From positions 2,122,501 through 2,186,500 of the forward strand of contig NC_019729.1 of NCBI RefSeq assembly GCF_000317475.1: 64,000 nt of DNA, read 5' to 3'. Both the position numbers and the translations under genes were made by a program. Under the pieces are notes generated by a model. The model was not told the DNA's origin and made no database searches. It saw only the letters and a list, made by a program, of their open reading frames with translations. Numbering within the stretch: position 1 is the first letter of the stretch; every line of letters begins with the position of its first letter. Shown here piece by piece: positions 7,607 to 17,797 of this stretch. This stretch comes from Oscillatoria nigro-viridis PCC 7112. Its GTDB lineage: Bacteria; Cyanobacteriota; Cyanobacteriia; Cyanobacteriales; Microcoleaceae.

Positions 7607-8062
7607 TTGTCAGATCAATCTCGCGCATCCACCGCCCAAACGCAGGACATCTCTCAGACAGGTTCGTCCGAACCGGAGTCCACTGATGCTATGCAAGATT
7701 TCTACAAACTTCAGCAACAGTTGTTTGTAGTCACACTCGCTTTCACGGGAATAATTTTTATTTCTGTGTGGATTTTTTATTCGCTCAACATTGCCCTAAA
7801 TTACTTGATTGGGGCGATCGTAGGTGTGGTTTACTTGAGAATGTTGGCCAAAGACGTTGAGCGCCTCGGCCCGCAAAAGAGGAGTCTGAGTAAAAATCGG
7901 TTGGCTGTATTTATTGGGTTGATTGTAGTAGCAACTCAGTGGAATCAGCTACACATTTTGCCCGTATTTTTGGGATTTCTGACATATAAGGGCGCGCTCG
8001 TCTTTTATATGCTGCAAGGCCTGTTCGTTCCCGACCCGCAAAACGGGTCAGGCAGTCGGTGA
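7607..8062 (+). CDS. atpI: ATP synthase protein I (Atp1)
   Basis: A 151-residue membrane protein encoded first in the ATP synthase operon. After a polar N-terminus it has four hydrophobic segments (about residues 40-60, 65-80, 100-118 and 120-142), the layout of AtpI/UncI-type proteins that assist assembly of the rotor ring. The start used is TTG at 7607. The following gene for subunit a begins 26 bases after its stop. The assembly role is from the family; the identification rests on position plus topology. Confidence 0.8.
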   Translation: MSDQSRASTAQTQDISQTGSSEPESTDAMQDFYKLQQQLFVVTLAFTGIIFISVWIFYSLNIALNYLIGAIVGVVYLRMLAKDVERLGPQKRSLSKNRLAVFIGLIVVATQWNQLHILPVFLGFLTYKGALVFYMLQGLFVPDPQNGSGSR

Positions 8063-8088
8063 ACCCTCACTGTGTGAATTTGTTGTGA

Positions 8089-8844
8089 ATGGAAATGCTA
8101 AATGTCTTAAATGCCTTTAATGCTTTTCCCCTCGCAGAGTTGGAAGTTGGCAAGCATTTCTACTGGCACATCGGTAATCTCAAAGTGCACGGGCAGGTAT
8201 TCATCACCTCCTGGATTGTGATTGCTCTACTCCTGATAGCTTCCCTGGCGGCAACTCGCAATATGCAGAGAATTCCGCGCGGAATGCAAAATTTCATGGA
8301 GTACGCCTTAGAATTCATTCGAGACTTGGCTAGAAATCAACTCGGCGAGAAAGAGTACCGTCCCTGGTTGCCATTCATTGGCACTTTGTTCCTGTTTATT
8401 TTTGTATCGAATTGGTCGGGGGCCTTAGTTCCTTGGAAACTAATTAAGTTGCCAGAAGGCGAACTAGCAGCTCCGACCAACGACATCAACACGACGGTAG
8501 CACTTGCTTTGTTGACTTCTCTGGCATATTTTTATGCGGGTTTCAGCAGGCGGGGTTTGGGTTACTTTACTAAGTACATCGAACCAACCCCAATTTTGTT
8601 GCCGATCGCGATTTTGGAAGATTTCACCAAGCCTCTTTCCCTGAGCTTCCGTTTATTTGGTAACATCTTAGCGGATGAATTAGTGGTAGCGGTGCTGGTG
8701 CTGTTAGTTCCCCTGTTTGTACCTCTGCCCGTAATGATGTTGGGTCTGTTTACCAGTGCGATTCAAGCTTTGGTATTTGCCACCTTGGCAGGAGCTTACA
8801 TTCACGAAGCATTGGAAGGACACGGCGACGAACACCACGATTAA
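8089..8844 (+). CDS. atpB: F0F1 ATP synthase subunit a
   Basis: A 251-residue integral membrane stator protein forming the proton half-channels of F0 (called atpI in cyanobacterial nomenclature). It contains the helix with the essential arginine ([16 protein letters not shown]) and the C-terminal helix [39 protein letters not shown] and [14 protein letters not shown] are also typical. The ATG at 8089 is used; another ATG two codons on is possible. It is part of the operon in thylakoid or plasma membrane ATP synthesis. Confidence 0.95.
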   Translation: MEMLNVLNAFNAFPLAELEVGKHFYWHIGNLKVHGQVFITSWIVIALLLIASLAATRNMQRIPRGMQNFMEYALEFIRDLARNQLGEKEYRPWLPFIGTLFLFIFVSNWSGALVPWKLIKLPEGELAAPTNDINTTVALALLTSLAYFYAGFSRRGLGYFTKYIEPTPILLPIAILEDFTKPLSLSFRLFGNILADELVVAVLVLLVPLFVPLPVMMLGLFTSAIQALVFATLAGAYIHEALEGHGDEHHD

Positions 8845-8887
8845 CACTCTGGAATTGGTTAATGCCTAATAGCGATATGTCAGAGAT

Positions 8888-9230
<343 letters not shown>

Positions 9231-9292
9231 TACTGAAGGACTGCGAAAAGGGGCGGATGTCTTTCCGCCCCAAAACCAAGGAGGAACTAAAA

Positions 9293-9724
9293 GTGTTTGA
9301 TTTTGATGCAACTTTGCCCTTTATGGCGTTGCAGTTCCTAGTTTTGATGGTAGTCCTGAATGCTGTTTTCTATAAGCCCCTGACAAAGATGCTCGACGAG
9401 CGGGATGAATACATCCGCACCACTCAACTGTCGGCTCAGGAACGCTTGGCGAAAGCTCAGAAATTAGCGCAGGAATACGAACAAAAACTGGGAGAAACTC
9501 GCAAGCAGTCTCAAGCAGTAATTGCTGCTGCTCAAGCAGATGCCCAAAAAACCGCGTCGGCAAAAGTAGCTGAGGCTCAAAAAGAAGCTCAAGAGGCGCG
9601 AGAAAAGGCAGGACAAGAGATTGAGCAACAAAAACAAGAGGCAATGCGCTCGCTGGAGCAAGAAGTAGATGTCCTGAGCCGACAAATTCTTGAAAAGCTA
9701 TTAGGCACTGCACTGGTCAAATAG
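9293..9724 (+). CDS. atpF2: F0F1 ATP synthase subunit b'
   Basis: The second type of peripheral-stalk subunit found in photosynthetic organisms (atpG in cyanobacterial naming). One N-terminal membrane helix (about residues 9-28) is followed by a long charged coiled coil ([12 protein letters not shown] ... RQILEKLLG). I place the start at GTG 9293 rather than ATG 9257, because a perfect AAGGAGG lies 8 bases upstream of 9293 and the family begins at (M)FDFDATLP. The upstream extension would encode the SD itself. The result is 143 residues. Confidence 0.92.
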   Translation: MFDFDATLPFMALQFLVLMVVLNAVFYKPLTKMLDERDEYIRTTQLSAQERLAKAQKLAQEYEQKLGETRKQSQAVIAAAQADAQKTASAKVAEAQKEAQEAREKAGQEIEQQKQEAMRSLEQEVDVLSRQILEKLLGTALVK

Positions 9725-9811
9725 CTCTATCGAACAGTTTTAGATTTTGGGTAAACGCTCAAATCTAAAATCGGTTCACCAAACCTGCACGCGCAATTAT
9801 GGAAGAGTATC

Positions 9812-10339
9812 ATGGGGACTGTTTTATTGCTAGCCACAGAAGCTAGCGGGGAAGGTGGTTTCGGTTTAAATTTCGATATTTTAGAAACCAACCTGATTAA
9901 CCTGATCGTTGTTATTGGATTGCTGTTTTACTTCGGGCGCGGCTTTTTAGGGAACATCCTCAGCGAAAGACGCTCCGCTATCGAAGAGGCGATTAAAGAA
10001 GCAGAAACTCGCCAAAAAGATGCAGCAGCATCTCTAGCAGAACAACAGCAGAAATTGACTCAGGCCCAAGCAGAAGCGGAACGGATTCGATCCGCTGCTG
10101 AAGAAAATGCGAAGAAAGCCAAAGAAGCAATTCTAGCTCAGGCAGCGCAGGAAGTTGAACGTATGAAAGCAACAGCAGGTCAAGAGTTGGAAGCAGAGCG
10201 GGAAAGAGCGATCGCCCAACTCAGATCTGCCGTTGTATCTATGGCATTAGAAAGGGTGGAAGGCCAGCTAAAAACTAGCTTGAACGAAAACGCTCAACAC
10301 CAATTAATCGATCGCAGCATTGCCTTACTGGGAGGCTAG
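9812..10339 (+). CDS. atpF: F0F1 ATP synthase subunit b
   Basis: A 175-residue peripheral-stalk subunit that dimerises with b' and connects F0 to F1. After [17 protein letters not shown] comes a single hydrophobic helix ([16 protein letters not shown]), then an Ala/Glu/Lys-rich coiled coil to the end. The spacer from b' is 87 bases and carries a heptamer-like AAATCTAAAATC remnant. The delta-subunit gene starts three bases after its stop, with its SD inside the b coding sequence, indicating translational coupling. Confidence 0.95.
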   Translation: MGTVLLLATEASGEGGFGLNFDILETNLINLIVVIGLLFYFGRGFLGNILSERRSAIEEAIKEAETRQKDAAASLAEQQQKLTQAQAEAERIRSAAEENAKKAKEAILAQAAQEVERMKATAGQELEAERERAIAQLRSAVVSMALERVEGQLKTSLNENAQHQLIDRSIALLGG

Positions 10340-10342
10340 AAA

Positions 10343-10888
10343 GTGAGTAAAGTCAGCACCGAAGTCTTACAGCCTTACGCATCCGCTTTGATGTCACTGG
10401 CTAAGTCTAACAACCTCTCAGAGAAGTTCGGCGAAGATATCCGCTCCTTGCTGAACCTGCTAGAAAATTCGGAGGAACTGCGCCTGTTTCTAGGCAGTCC
10501 TCTGGTGAATCCGCAGGATAAAAAAGCCGTCATCGATCGAATAGCGGGGTCAGAAATGCACCCGTTGATGCAGAACTTTTTGCGGCTGTTAGTAGACAAA
10601 GGACGGATTCTTTTTTTAGAAGGAATTGGTAAAAAATACTTGGCCGAACTCCGAGAACTCAACCAAACTGTTTTGGCGGAAGTTACCTCTGCTGTCCCGC
10701 TTTCAGACGCTCAGCAGCAAACTGTTCGCGAGAAAGTGCAGGCGATGACAAGCGCAAGGCAAGTAGAAATTGAAACCAAAATAGACGCAGATTTAATCGG
10801 CGGAGTCGTGATTAAAGTAGGCTCTCAAGTGATTGATGCCAGCCTGCGAGGACAATTGCGCCGCTTGGGAATTCGATTGAATTCTTAA
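10343..10888 (+). CDS. atpH: F0F1 ATP synthase subunit delta
   Basis: A 181-residue subunit (atpD in cyanobacterial naming) that caps F1 and binds the b/b' stalk. It starts with GTG at 10343, three bases after atpF, using GGGAGG inside the atpF end as SD. The N-terminal helical bundle carries YASALMSLAKSNNLSEKF, and the conserved C-terminal signature is KIDADLIGGVVIKVGSQVID followed by SLRGQLRRLG. Confidence 0.95.
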   Translation: MSKVSTEVLQPYASALMSLAKSNNLSEKFGEDIRSLLNLLENSEELRLFLGSPLVNPQDKKAVIDRIAGSEMHPLMQNFLRLLVDKGRILFLEGIGKKYLAELRELNQTVLAEVTSAVPLSDAQQQTVREKVQAMTSARQVEIETKIDADLIGGVVIKVGSQVIDASLRGQLRRLGIRLNS

Positions 10889-12524
<1,636 letters not shown>

Positions 12525-12582
12525 TTAGCACGAAATCTTTAGGGATACGGCAATGCCTATTGGTGTCAACTTAACGTTAAAC

Positions 12583-12730
12583 CGATAGTCCGGCAGGGGT
12601 TGAAACCCCTGCCTCAAAGCTAAAGTCCTCGCTATGAGGACTGAAGACCCAGAAGAAGAATTTTTAAACTCATTAGTCCTCTTTTAGAGGACTTTAGCTA
12701 TTAGACAGGGGTTAAAACCCCTGGCGGACT
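12583..12730. repeat. GGCAGGGGTTGAAACCCCTGCC nested inverted-repeat element
   Basis: A copy of the family at 7192, inserted in the atpA-atpG spacer. The outer arms are CCGGCAGGGGTTGAAACCCC and GACAGGGGTTAAAACCCC; inner arms AAAGTCCTC / GAGGACTTT flank a second AGTCCTCGCTATGAGGACT palindrome. It stretches the spacer inside an essential operon to 323 bp without breaking a gene. Confidence 0.75.
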
Positions 12731-12847
12731 AACGGGTGGGCGGAAAGACTGGCGGACTCAAAGCTTAAGTTGACAATAATGAGCTCTTGGAGTGTCCCTA
12801 CTGCGGCTGAGAACTCAGAATAAAGGCTAAGAAAAAAGGAGAAAATT

Positions 12848-13801
12848 ATGGCAAATCTGAAAACTATTCGCGATCGCATTAAGTCGGTCAAGAACACTAA
12901 AAAGATTACAGAAGCAATGCGCTTGGTGGCGGCTGCTAAGGTGCGCCGGGCTCAAGAACAGGTGACTGCAACTCGGCCTTTTGCCGATCGACTGGCAGAG
13001 GTATTGTACGGTTTGGCGGAACGCTTGCAGTTTGAAAATTTGGATTCGCCCCTGCTGAAAAAACGCGAAGTGCGATCGGTGGGACTGTTGGTAGTTTCGG
13101 GCGATCGGGGTTTGTGCGGCGGCTACAACAGCAACATTATCAGATACGCCGAAAATCGCGCTAAGGAAATCAAAGCTGAAGGCTTAGACTACAAATACGT
13201 GTTGGTAGGACGCAAAGCTACTCAGTATTTCCAGCGGCGCGAACAGCCGATCGATGCTACTTACGCTAACTTGGAACAAATTCCCACAGCATCGGAAGCG
13301 GCACAAATTGCTGACGAATTGCTTTCTTTGTTCCTGTCGGGAACTGTGGACAGAGTTGAGTTAATTTACACCAAGTTTGTGTCGCTAATTAGTTCGCGCC
13401 CGGTAATTCAAACTTTGCTGCCCCTCGACCCCCAAGGTTTTGAAGTGCAAGACGATGAAATCTTCCGCTTGACTACGAAAGGCGGAGAGTTTCAAGTATC
13501 GCGGGAAAAGGTTGCTGCACCTACTAAGAAGAGTTTGCCCCGCGACATGATTTTTGAGCAAGATCCGGCGCAAATTCTGGATGCTCTTTTGCCCTTGTAT
13601 TTGAACAACCAATTGCTGCGGGCTTTGCAAGAGTCTGCCGCTAGCGAGTTGGCTGCGCGGATGACGGCAATGAACAATGCTAGTGAGAATGCTAGCGATT
13701 TGATCGGTACTTTGACGCTGACTTATAACAAGGCGCGGCAAGCGGCAATTACTCAGGAAATCCTGGAAGTTTGCGGCGGTGCTGAGGCTTTGAAGGGTTA
13801 G
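12848..13801 (+). CDS. atpG: F0F1 ATP synthase subunit gamma
   Basis: The 317-residue central rotor shaft (atpC in cyanobacterial naming). It begins [20 protein letters not shown] and has [10 protein letters not shown] in the N-terminal Rossmann-like part. The long form has the extra central segment typical of cyanobacterial and chloroplast gamma. The C-terminal helix is [28 protein letters not shown] precedes the ATG. It is the last gene of the operon and is followed by a strong terminator. Confidence 0.97.
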   Translation: MANLKTIRDRIKSVKNTKKITEAMRLVAAAKVRRAQEQVTATRPFADRLAEVLYGLAERLQFENLDSPLLKKREVRSVGLLVVSGDRGLCGGYNSNIIRYAENRAKEIKAEGLDYKYVLVGRKATQYFQRREQPIDATYANLEQIPTASEAAQIADELLSLFLSGTVDRVELIYTKFVSLISSRPVIQTLLPLDPQGFEVQDDEIFRLTTKGGEFQVSREKVAAPTKKSLPRDMIFEQDPAQILDALLPLYLNNQLLRALQESAASELAARMTAMNNASENASDLIGTLTLTYNKARQAAITQEILEVCGGAEALKG

Positions 13802-13834
13802 GTTAGGGTTGACAATTTGTTGATTTTATGGTAA

Positions 13835-13864
13835 GCGTCTGAGGAAACTCAGGCGCTTTTTTTA
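13835..13864 (+). terminator. Rho-independent terminator of the ATP synthase operon
   Basis: GCGTCTGAG, a GAAA loop, and CTCAGGCGC form a 9-bp stem (one G-T pair) followed by seven T residues, 34 bases after the gamma stop. Confidence 0.88.
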
Positions 13865-13869
13865 AGCAA

Positions 13870-13977
13870 AGGAGGACACGGCACCGTGCCGTTTCCCTAC
13901 CCAAAATAATCAATCTTTCTCGCTTGGGATGTAACCATCACCGATTAATTGTAGTCCAAGGGCACTGCCGTGTCCTG
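13870..13977. repeat. GGACACGGCA inverted-repeat element
   Basis: AGGACACGGCACCGTGCCG on the left and GGCACTGCCGTGTCCTG on the right are inverted copies about 80 bases apart. A diverged relative (AGGACAAGGCTGTGCGGTTT) occurs near 36795. Confidence 0.5.
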
Positions 13978-14015
13978 ACTGTGGGTAATATCAATTCCGA
14001 TGACCGAATTTTGGA

Positions 14016-14324
14016 TTAGACTATCTTCCCGCGTTCCTCTAACCACCGCTGAAATGACTTGTGACTTTCTCCAGATGGTTTACCGAGAATAATATTTTTG
14101 ATGCTAATGTCTTCGTCAATATCAGGCCAGTGGATTCCCTCATTTCCACCAATAAATCGCCAATTATTGCGTTCGTTTGGTGTGCTATGCAATAGCCGAG
14201 GATACCAAGCTAAAGGAACAGAAATAGTACGACCATCGGATAGATCGACTGTTAGCGCGTCGTCTGTAACAACTACGTTTTGTGCTTGGGGGATTTCTAG
14301 CAACTCAACCATTAAAGAAGTCAT
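14016..14324 (-). CDS. DUF2442 domain protein
   Basis: A 102-residue protein matching DUF2442: a beta-strand core with VDLSDGRTISVPLAWYPRL, then NWRFIGGNEGIHWPDIDEDISI, and a C-terminal GKPSGESHKSFQRWLEER. In many genomes this domain is paired with a DUF4160 partner and is suspected to belong to toxin-antitoxin-like modules; no such partner is seen here. An AGGTTGGA sequence lies just before the chosen ATG. The function is unknown. Confidence 0.85.
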   Translation of the reverse strand: MTSLMVELLEIPQAQNVVVTDDALTVDLSDGRTISVPLAWYPRLLHSTPNERNNWRFIGGNEGIHWPDIDEDISIKNIILGKPSGESHKSFQRWLEERGKIV

Positions 14325-14350
14325 TCCAACCTGCTAATAATTGCGATCGA

Positions 14351-14563
14351 CTATTCCTGGACAATTTCATACAAATCTTCGATCGACAAATCAAAAGTCC
14401 TTGCCAACTTGTGCAAGGCTGTCACGTCAACTGTTGCTAATCCGGGCGATCGGGCATAGGTTCTGAGCGTGCTGTAGACGACGCCCGATCGCTCTGAAAC
14501 TTCTTTCAGCGTCCAGCCCTTCTCAGCAGCGAATTCTCAAACCCGCAACTTAATTAATCCCAT
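14351..14563 (-). pseudogene. XRE-type regulator, broken tandem copy
   Basis: A 71-codon frame reading MGLIKLRV, then TGA at 14537-14539, then EFAAEKGWTLKEVSERSGVV... to IVQE. It parallels the intact gene at 14621 along its whole length, differing mainly at the nonsense codon where the intact copy has Lys. No alternative start lies just after the stop. The pair looks like a tandem duplication with one copy inactivated. Confidence 0.8.
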
Positions 14564-14620
14564 AAGCTATTGACACTTGACTAATATAAGTCATCCGATT
14601 GTACTGTAAAAAGCGAGCGA

Positions 14621-14833
14621 CTACTCTTTGACGACCTCAACCAAATCTTCCACCATCACGTCAAAAGTACGTGCCAACTTCAGCAGACAAGTAAAATCAA
14701 CCATTGCCATTCCCGGAGAACGTGAATAGGTGGTGAGTGTGCTGTAAATGACTCCCGATCGCTCAGAAACCTCTTTGATCGTCCAGCCTTTCTCAGCAGC
14801 AAATTCTTTAACCCGCAATCTAATTAAACCCAT
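14621..14833 (-). CDS. Small XRE/HTH transcriptional regulator
   Basis: A 70-residue protein consisting essentially of one helix-turn-helix domain: RVKEFAAEKGWTIKEVSERSG, then YSTLTTYSRSPGMAMVDFTC, then LLKLARTFDVMVEDLVEVV. This is the Cro/C1-type fold of small phage-like or antitoxin-like repressors. I use the ATG at 14833 by analogy with the adjacent copy, although an ATG two codons earlier exists. The target is unknown. An adjacent degraded duplicate and DUF2442 gene suggest an accessory region. Confidence 0.8.
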   Translation of the reverse strand: MGLIRLRVKEFAAEKGWTIKEVSERSGVIYSTLTTYSRSPGMAMVDFTCLLKLARTFDVMVEDLVEVVKE

Positions 14834-14977
14834 TGACAAAAAACTAGATTTAGTTTTTAATAAAAATATCGTAAAAAGCGATCGCCCCCAGGTCTGGAAA
14901 ACTAAAAAGCGATCGCCTATCCAAATTCAATTCCTTTACAAAAGTTTGTACTCTTTACAAAGGATTTGCTTAACATC

Positions 14978-15421
14978 ATGTTAACAAAATTTTCGCGAAA
15001 ATCAACCCCCAGACACAGATTGAGCCGGTTTGTGACAAAAGAGGCGATCGCGCGGCTGCTGAAAATCAAGGTAGAACAAATATATCGCTTCGAGTGCTGG
15101 GCGCATATCCTGTACGTGCACGCCAAAGGGATGAGTCGGTTTGTCAGTTATGCCGACTTTCCGCCTGTTTTGGGGGTGGAATCGCCCTCTGGTTTAGATT
15201 TTGGTTATTGGAAGCGCCGGATGGCGAGTCAGAAACAGAGACACGCGCCGGATTTTTGGGTGGATTTCTATGCGGCGAGATTTCAGAAAGCTGTTTGTGT
15301 TTCTGAATTGTTGGAGTGGGGGGAATTGGTGGGGGTGATTAAATTGATGTTGGGGGCGATCGCCCTGGAGTCGCTGCGAAAGGTTTACGCACAAGAGAAA
15401 TCTCTGCTGGAACATTTCTAA
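14978..15421 (+). CDS. Hypothetical protein, cyanobacterial type
   Basis: A 147-residue basic soluble protein if translation starts at ATG 14978 (an in-frame ATG four codons earlier is possible). The segment SRFVTKEAIARLLKIKVEQIYRFECW looks like a helical DNA-binding-type unit, and VHAKGMSRFVSYADFP may form strands. The C-terminal half is helical. There is no signal peptide or membrane segment. I do not recognise the family. It appears monocistronic and is followed by a repeat element. Confidence 0.55.
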   Translation: MLTKFSRKSTPRHRLSRFVTKEAIARLLKIKVEQIYRFECWAHILYVHAKGMSRFVSYADFPPVLGVESPSGLDFGYWKRRMASQKQRHAPDFWVDFYAARFQKAVCVSELLEWGELVGVIKLMLGAIALESLRKVYAQEKSLLEHF

Positions 15422-15447
15422 ATTAGTCCTAGACGCAGGGGAGGTTA

Positions 15448-15515
15448 GAAATCGGGTTTTTTTGACGAGAAGATGCGTTACAGCCTGCAGATACGGTAAA
15501 AAATCCGGTTTCTGT
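15448..15515. repeat. AAATCGGGTTTTTT inverted repeat
   Basis: GAAATCGGGTTTTTTTGACG on the left is inverted on the right as GTAAAAAATCCGGTTTCTG. It is a second member of the family at 7077. Confidence 0.55.
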
Positions 15516-15660
15516 GGCTTTGATCTGTCCAGGAATGTAAATGCTACTGTTTCTCCTACGCCAAACCCTGGGACACAAACCCCGCCCAATTATAGGGACT
15601 AACAAAAGGCAATGTTTCCCGACAAAGCAAATCTAAACGAAATCGCACATATTTGACAAT

Positions 15661-16015
15661 TTATGCTTGCTTTTCTCCTTTTTGTTGCTGCTCAAAATAA
15701 TCCTCTAACGGCAGTTAATATTTACCATAGAACTCATCTCCTGTCAAGTTACGGAGCTTAAATTGTGCTTTTCGCAGGGCTTGCTATCGGCTATTATCCT
15801 GCTTTTCCTGATAGTATAAAATACAAAATAAAGCGGTTGCTAAATCATCCACATCCCCCAAGATACTGACCGCTTGGATATTGCTTAATTGCTTTCTCTG
15901 TTGGGTGCAATTGGCGGTAAACACTGCCGATATTGTTCATAAAAGTCGCTTATCCTTGACGATGTTTAATTTCCAGATCGATTGCTAAAGATTTTTGTCG
16001 ATCGCCGGAAATACC
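15661..16015 (-). pseudogene. TPR-CHAT protein relic
   Basis: Read on the minus strand with frame corrections, this gives a TPR unit (SLAIDLEIKHRQG, then ATFMNNIGSVYRQL and EKAIKQY). It is joined, after a large internal loss, to the C-terminal end of a CHAT protease-like domain (SILGDVDDLATALFCILYYQ, EKQDNSR, ALRKAQFKLRNLTGDEF). At least four stops and one or more frameshifts interrupt it. CHAT proteins are caspase-like and often belong to defence or regulated-death modules in cyanobacteria, so this is the scar of such a gene. The boundaries are approximate. Confidence 0.6.
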
Positions 16016-16190
16016 CGTAATGCCGACAACCGAAAGGTTAAAAGCTGTCGCTATTAGAACCAAGTCAGCCTGCGTTGCTCGGCCTGACGGCGTTACAGTA
16101 TAATTTCAGCAGTGTCGGTCAAAGTGCGATCGCCCTTCCCCATCAGCCATAATAGTAACAAGTCAATTTTGTAAAAGCGAGGAACTAACG

Positions 16191-16730
16191 ATGGTCACTG
16201 CTACCATAATATCAGATAATTTAGCTCTAGAAGATTTCGTCACCGAGCCGCCCGACAACATGGAATTGGTAGACGGTCAACTTGTGGAGAAAAATGGCAT
16301 GACACTAAAGACGGGTAAAATTCAGTCAAAGCTAAGTCGTTACTGGGGAGATTACAAAGATTCCAGCGGACAAGGTGGAGAAGCTTATGTCGAGGTTCCT
16401 TGCCGCACTAACCAACAAATTCGCCGTCCCGATGTCGCTTATCTCACACCCGAATTAGTTGCACAATTTGGCAATCTTGCCACTTTACCCCAAAGTTTTC
16501 CTTTAATTGCCGAAATAGTTTCACCCACCGATATCGCTGAAGATGTCTTTCTCAAAGCACAGGAATATTTAGAATCTAGCTGTCAGGAAGTCTGGTTAGT
16601 TTTTCCCGAAAGTCGTTTAATATTCGTGATGACTCAAAATCAAATATTGACATTTCGATCCGGCGATACCGCCAGCACCCAACAAATACTCATAGGTTTT
16701 AGCATTGATGTCGATCGATTGCTAGCTTAA
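16191..16730 (+). CDS. Uma2 family (DUF820) putative endonuclease
   Basis: A 179-residue protein of the Uma2/DUF820 family, a PD-(D/E)XK-like nuclease fold greatly expanded in cyanobacteria. Visible family features are PPDNMELVDGQLVEK, then SSGQGGEAYVEVPCRT, RRPDVAYLTPEL (active-site Asp region), PLIAEIVSPTD (active-site Glu) and KAQEYLESSCQEVWLVFPES. The biological role is unknown. It is closely similar to the gene at 20896; both flank the intron-split GTPase gene, consistent with an old duplication. Confidence 0.88.
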   Translation: MVTATIISDNLALEDFVTEPPDNMELVDGQLVEKNGMTLKTGKIQSKLSRYWGDYKDSSGQGGEAYVEVPCRTNQQIRRPDVAYLTPELVAQFGNLATLPQSFPLIAEIVSPTDIAEDVFLKAQEYLESSCQEVWLVFPESRLIFVMTQNQILTFRSGDTASTQQILIGFSIDVDRLLA

Positions 16731-16866
16731 ACATCAAACTAAATTGCTACAATATCTTTAAGGCTCCCCCAGTCCGCGTAGGCGGACTTCGTTTGTATAG
16801 CCCCGAATTCTATTCGGTGGTGTTTAATCCAGATTTAATATCCCACCCTTATCGGAGCAAACCGCC

Positions 16867-17700
16867 ATGTCAGACGATTTTTCCTTAGACGAGCTTTTAA
16901 ATACAAGTTACTACGCCTTCAAAGACGCAGAAAACCAAGTGGGACAGTGCAATGTTTTAGTCATCGGCAAAACCGGCGTCGGCAAAAGTACCCTGATAAA
17001 TTCCGTTTTTCGCCAGCGCTTAGCAGAAACCGGAGTCGGCCGCCCCATCACTCAAGGCATTCGCCAATATACCAAACCGAATTGCCCAATTACAGTCTAC
17101 GATACTCCCGGACTCGAACTCAATGCCGAACAAATTAAAGTTATTCAATTAAACGTTGCTAAACTAATTGAAGACCAAAGACTCCTGCACCCCAAAGAAC
17201 ACATTCACGTCATCTGGTACTGCATCAATCACAGCGCCAATAGAATAGAATCTGTCGAGGAAAGCTGGCTAAAAGAAATGGAAGTCAAAGATGTACCAGT
17301 TCTTTTAGTGCTGACTCAGACGACATCTAAAAAGCAGAGCGAGTTTTTCAAGCAACTGGAACACATGAATTTGCCAGTCAGTCAAATCATCCCTGTGATG
17401 GCTGAACCGGAAGAAATAGATGAGGATTATACAGTAAAATCTCACGGTTTAGATAAGTTGGTAGATGCAACTTTTCAACTGCTGCCGGAAGTAGCTAAAA
17501 AAGCTTTTGTTAAAGAACAAATTGCAAATATTGCGCTCAAAGCTGATATGGCATTTAAGTATCTAAGTGCTTATGTTGCAGGTTCTGCAATTGTCGGTGC
17601 GACTCCTGTACCCTTTGCTGATGCGCCGATTTTGATGACCATGCAAACGGCAATGATTGCTAATATTACTGTGATTTTTGGAATGCCCTTTGATAAGGGG
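16867..17700 (+). pseudogene. GTPase (DUF697-type), 5' part of a gene split by an intron
   Basis: The first 278 codons encode a dynamin/Era-like GTPase. The P-loop is GKTGVGKST (residues 34-42), switch II is YDTPGLEL, and LVLTQT stands at the G4 position. A hydrophobic DUF697-type segment follows (YVAGSAIVGATPVPFADAP, then ANITVIFGMPFDKG). At 17700/17701 the sequence passes into a group II intron of opposite orientation, and the frame ends 18 codons into it. The rest of the gene resumes at 20277 in the same frame. Because the intron is antisense to this gene it cannot be removed from its mRNA, so the full-length 393-residue protein should not be made. Whether the truncated P-loop half functions is unknown. 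Confidence 0.88.
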
Positions 17701-17740
17701 ATTAAAGTCAGTGAAGGAGTCGCCTCCTCCACTGCTCTCC

Positions 17741-17775
17741 AAAACGGAACGTGATAGTTTCCCATCATTCCGCTC
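17741..17775 (-). ncRNA. Group II intron domain V
   Basis: Read on the minus strand the segment starts GAGCGGAATGATGGGAAA and ends CACGTTCCGTTTT. It folds as a hairpin with the AGC-type catalytic triad, a GAAA tetraloop and a two-base bulge in the 3' arm, the layout of domain V. A domain VI hairpin with a candidate branch A in CTGACTTTAAT follows to the intron end. Confidence 0.85.
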
Positions 17776-17797
17776 CTCAATAAAACGGCTGTTGTCA

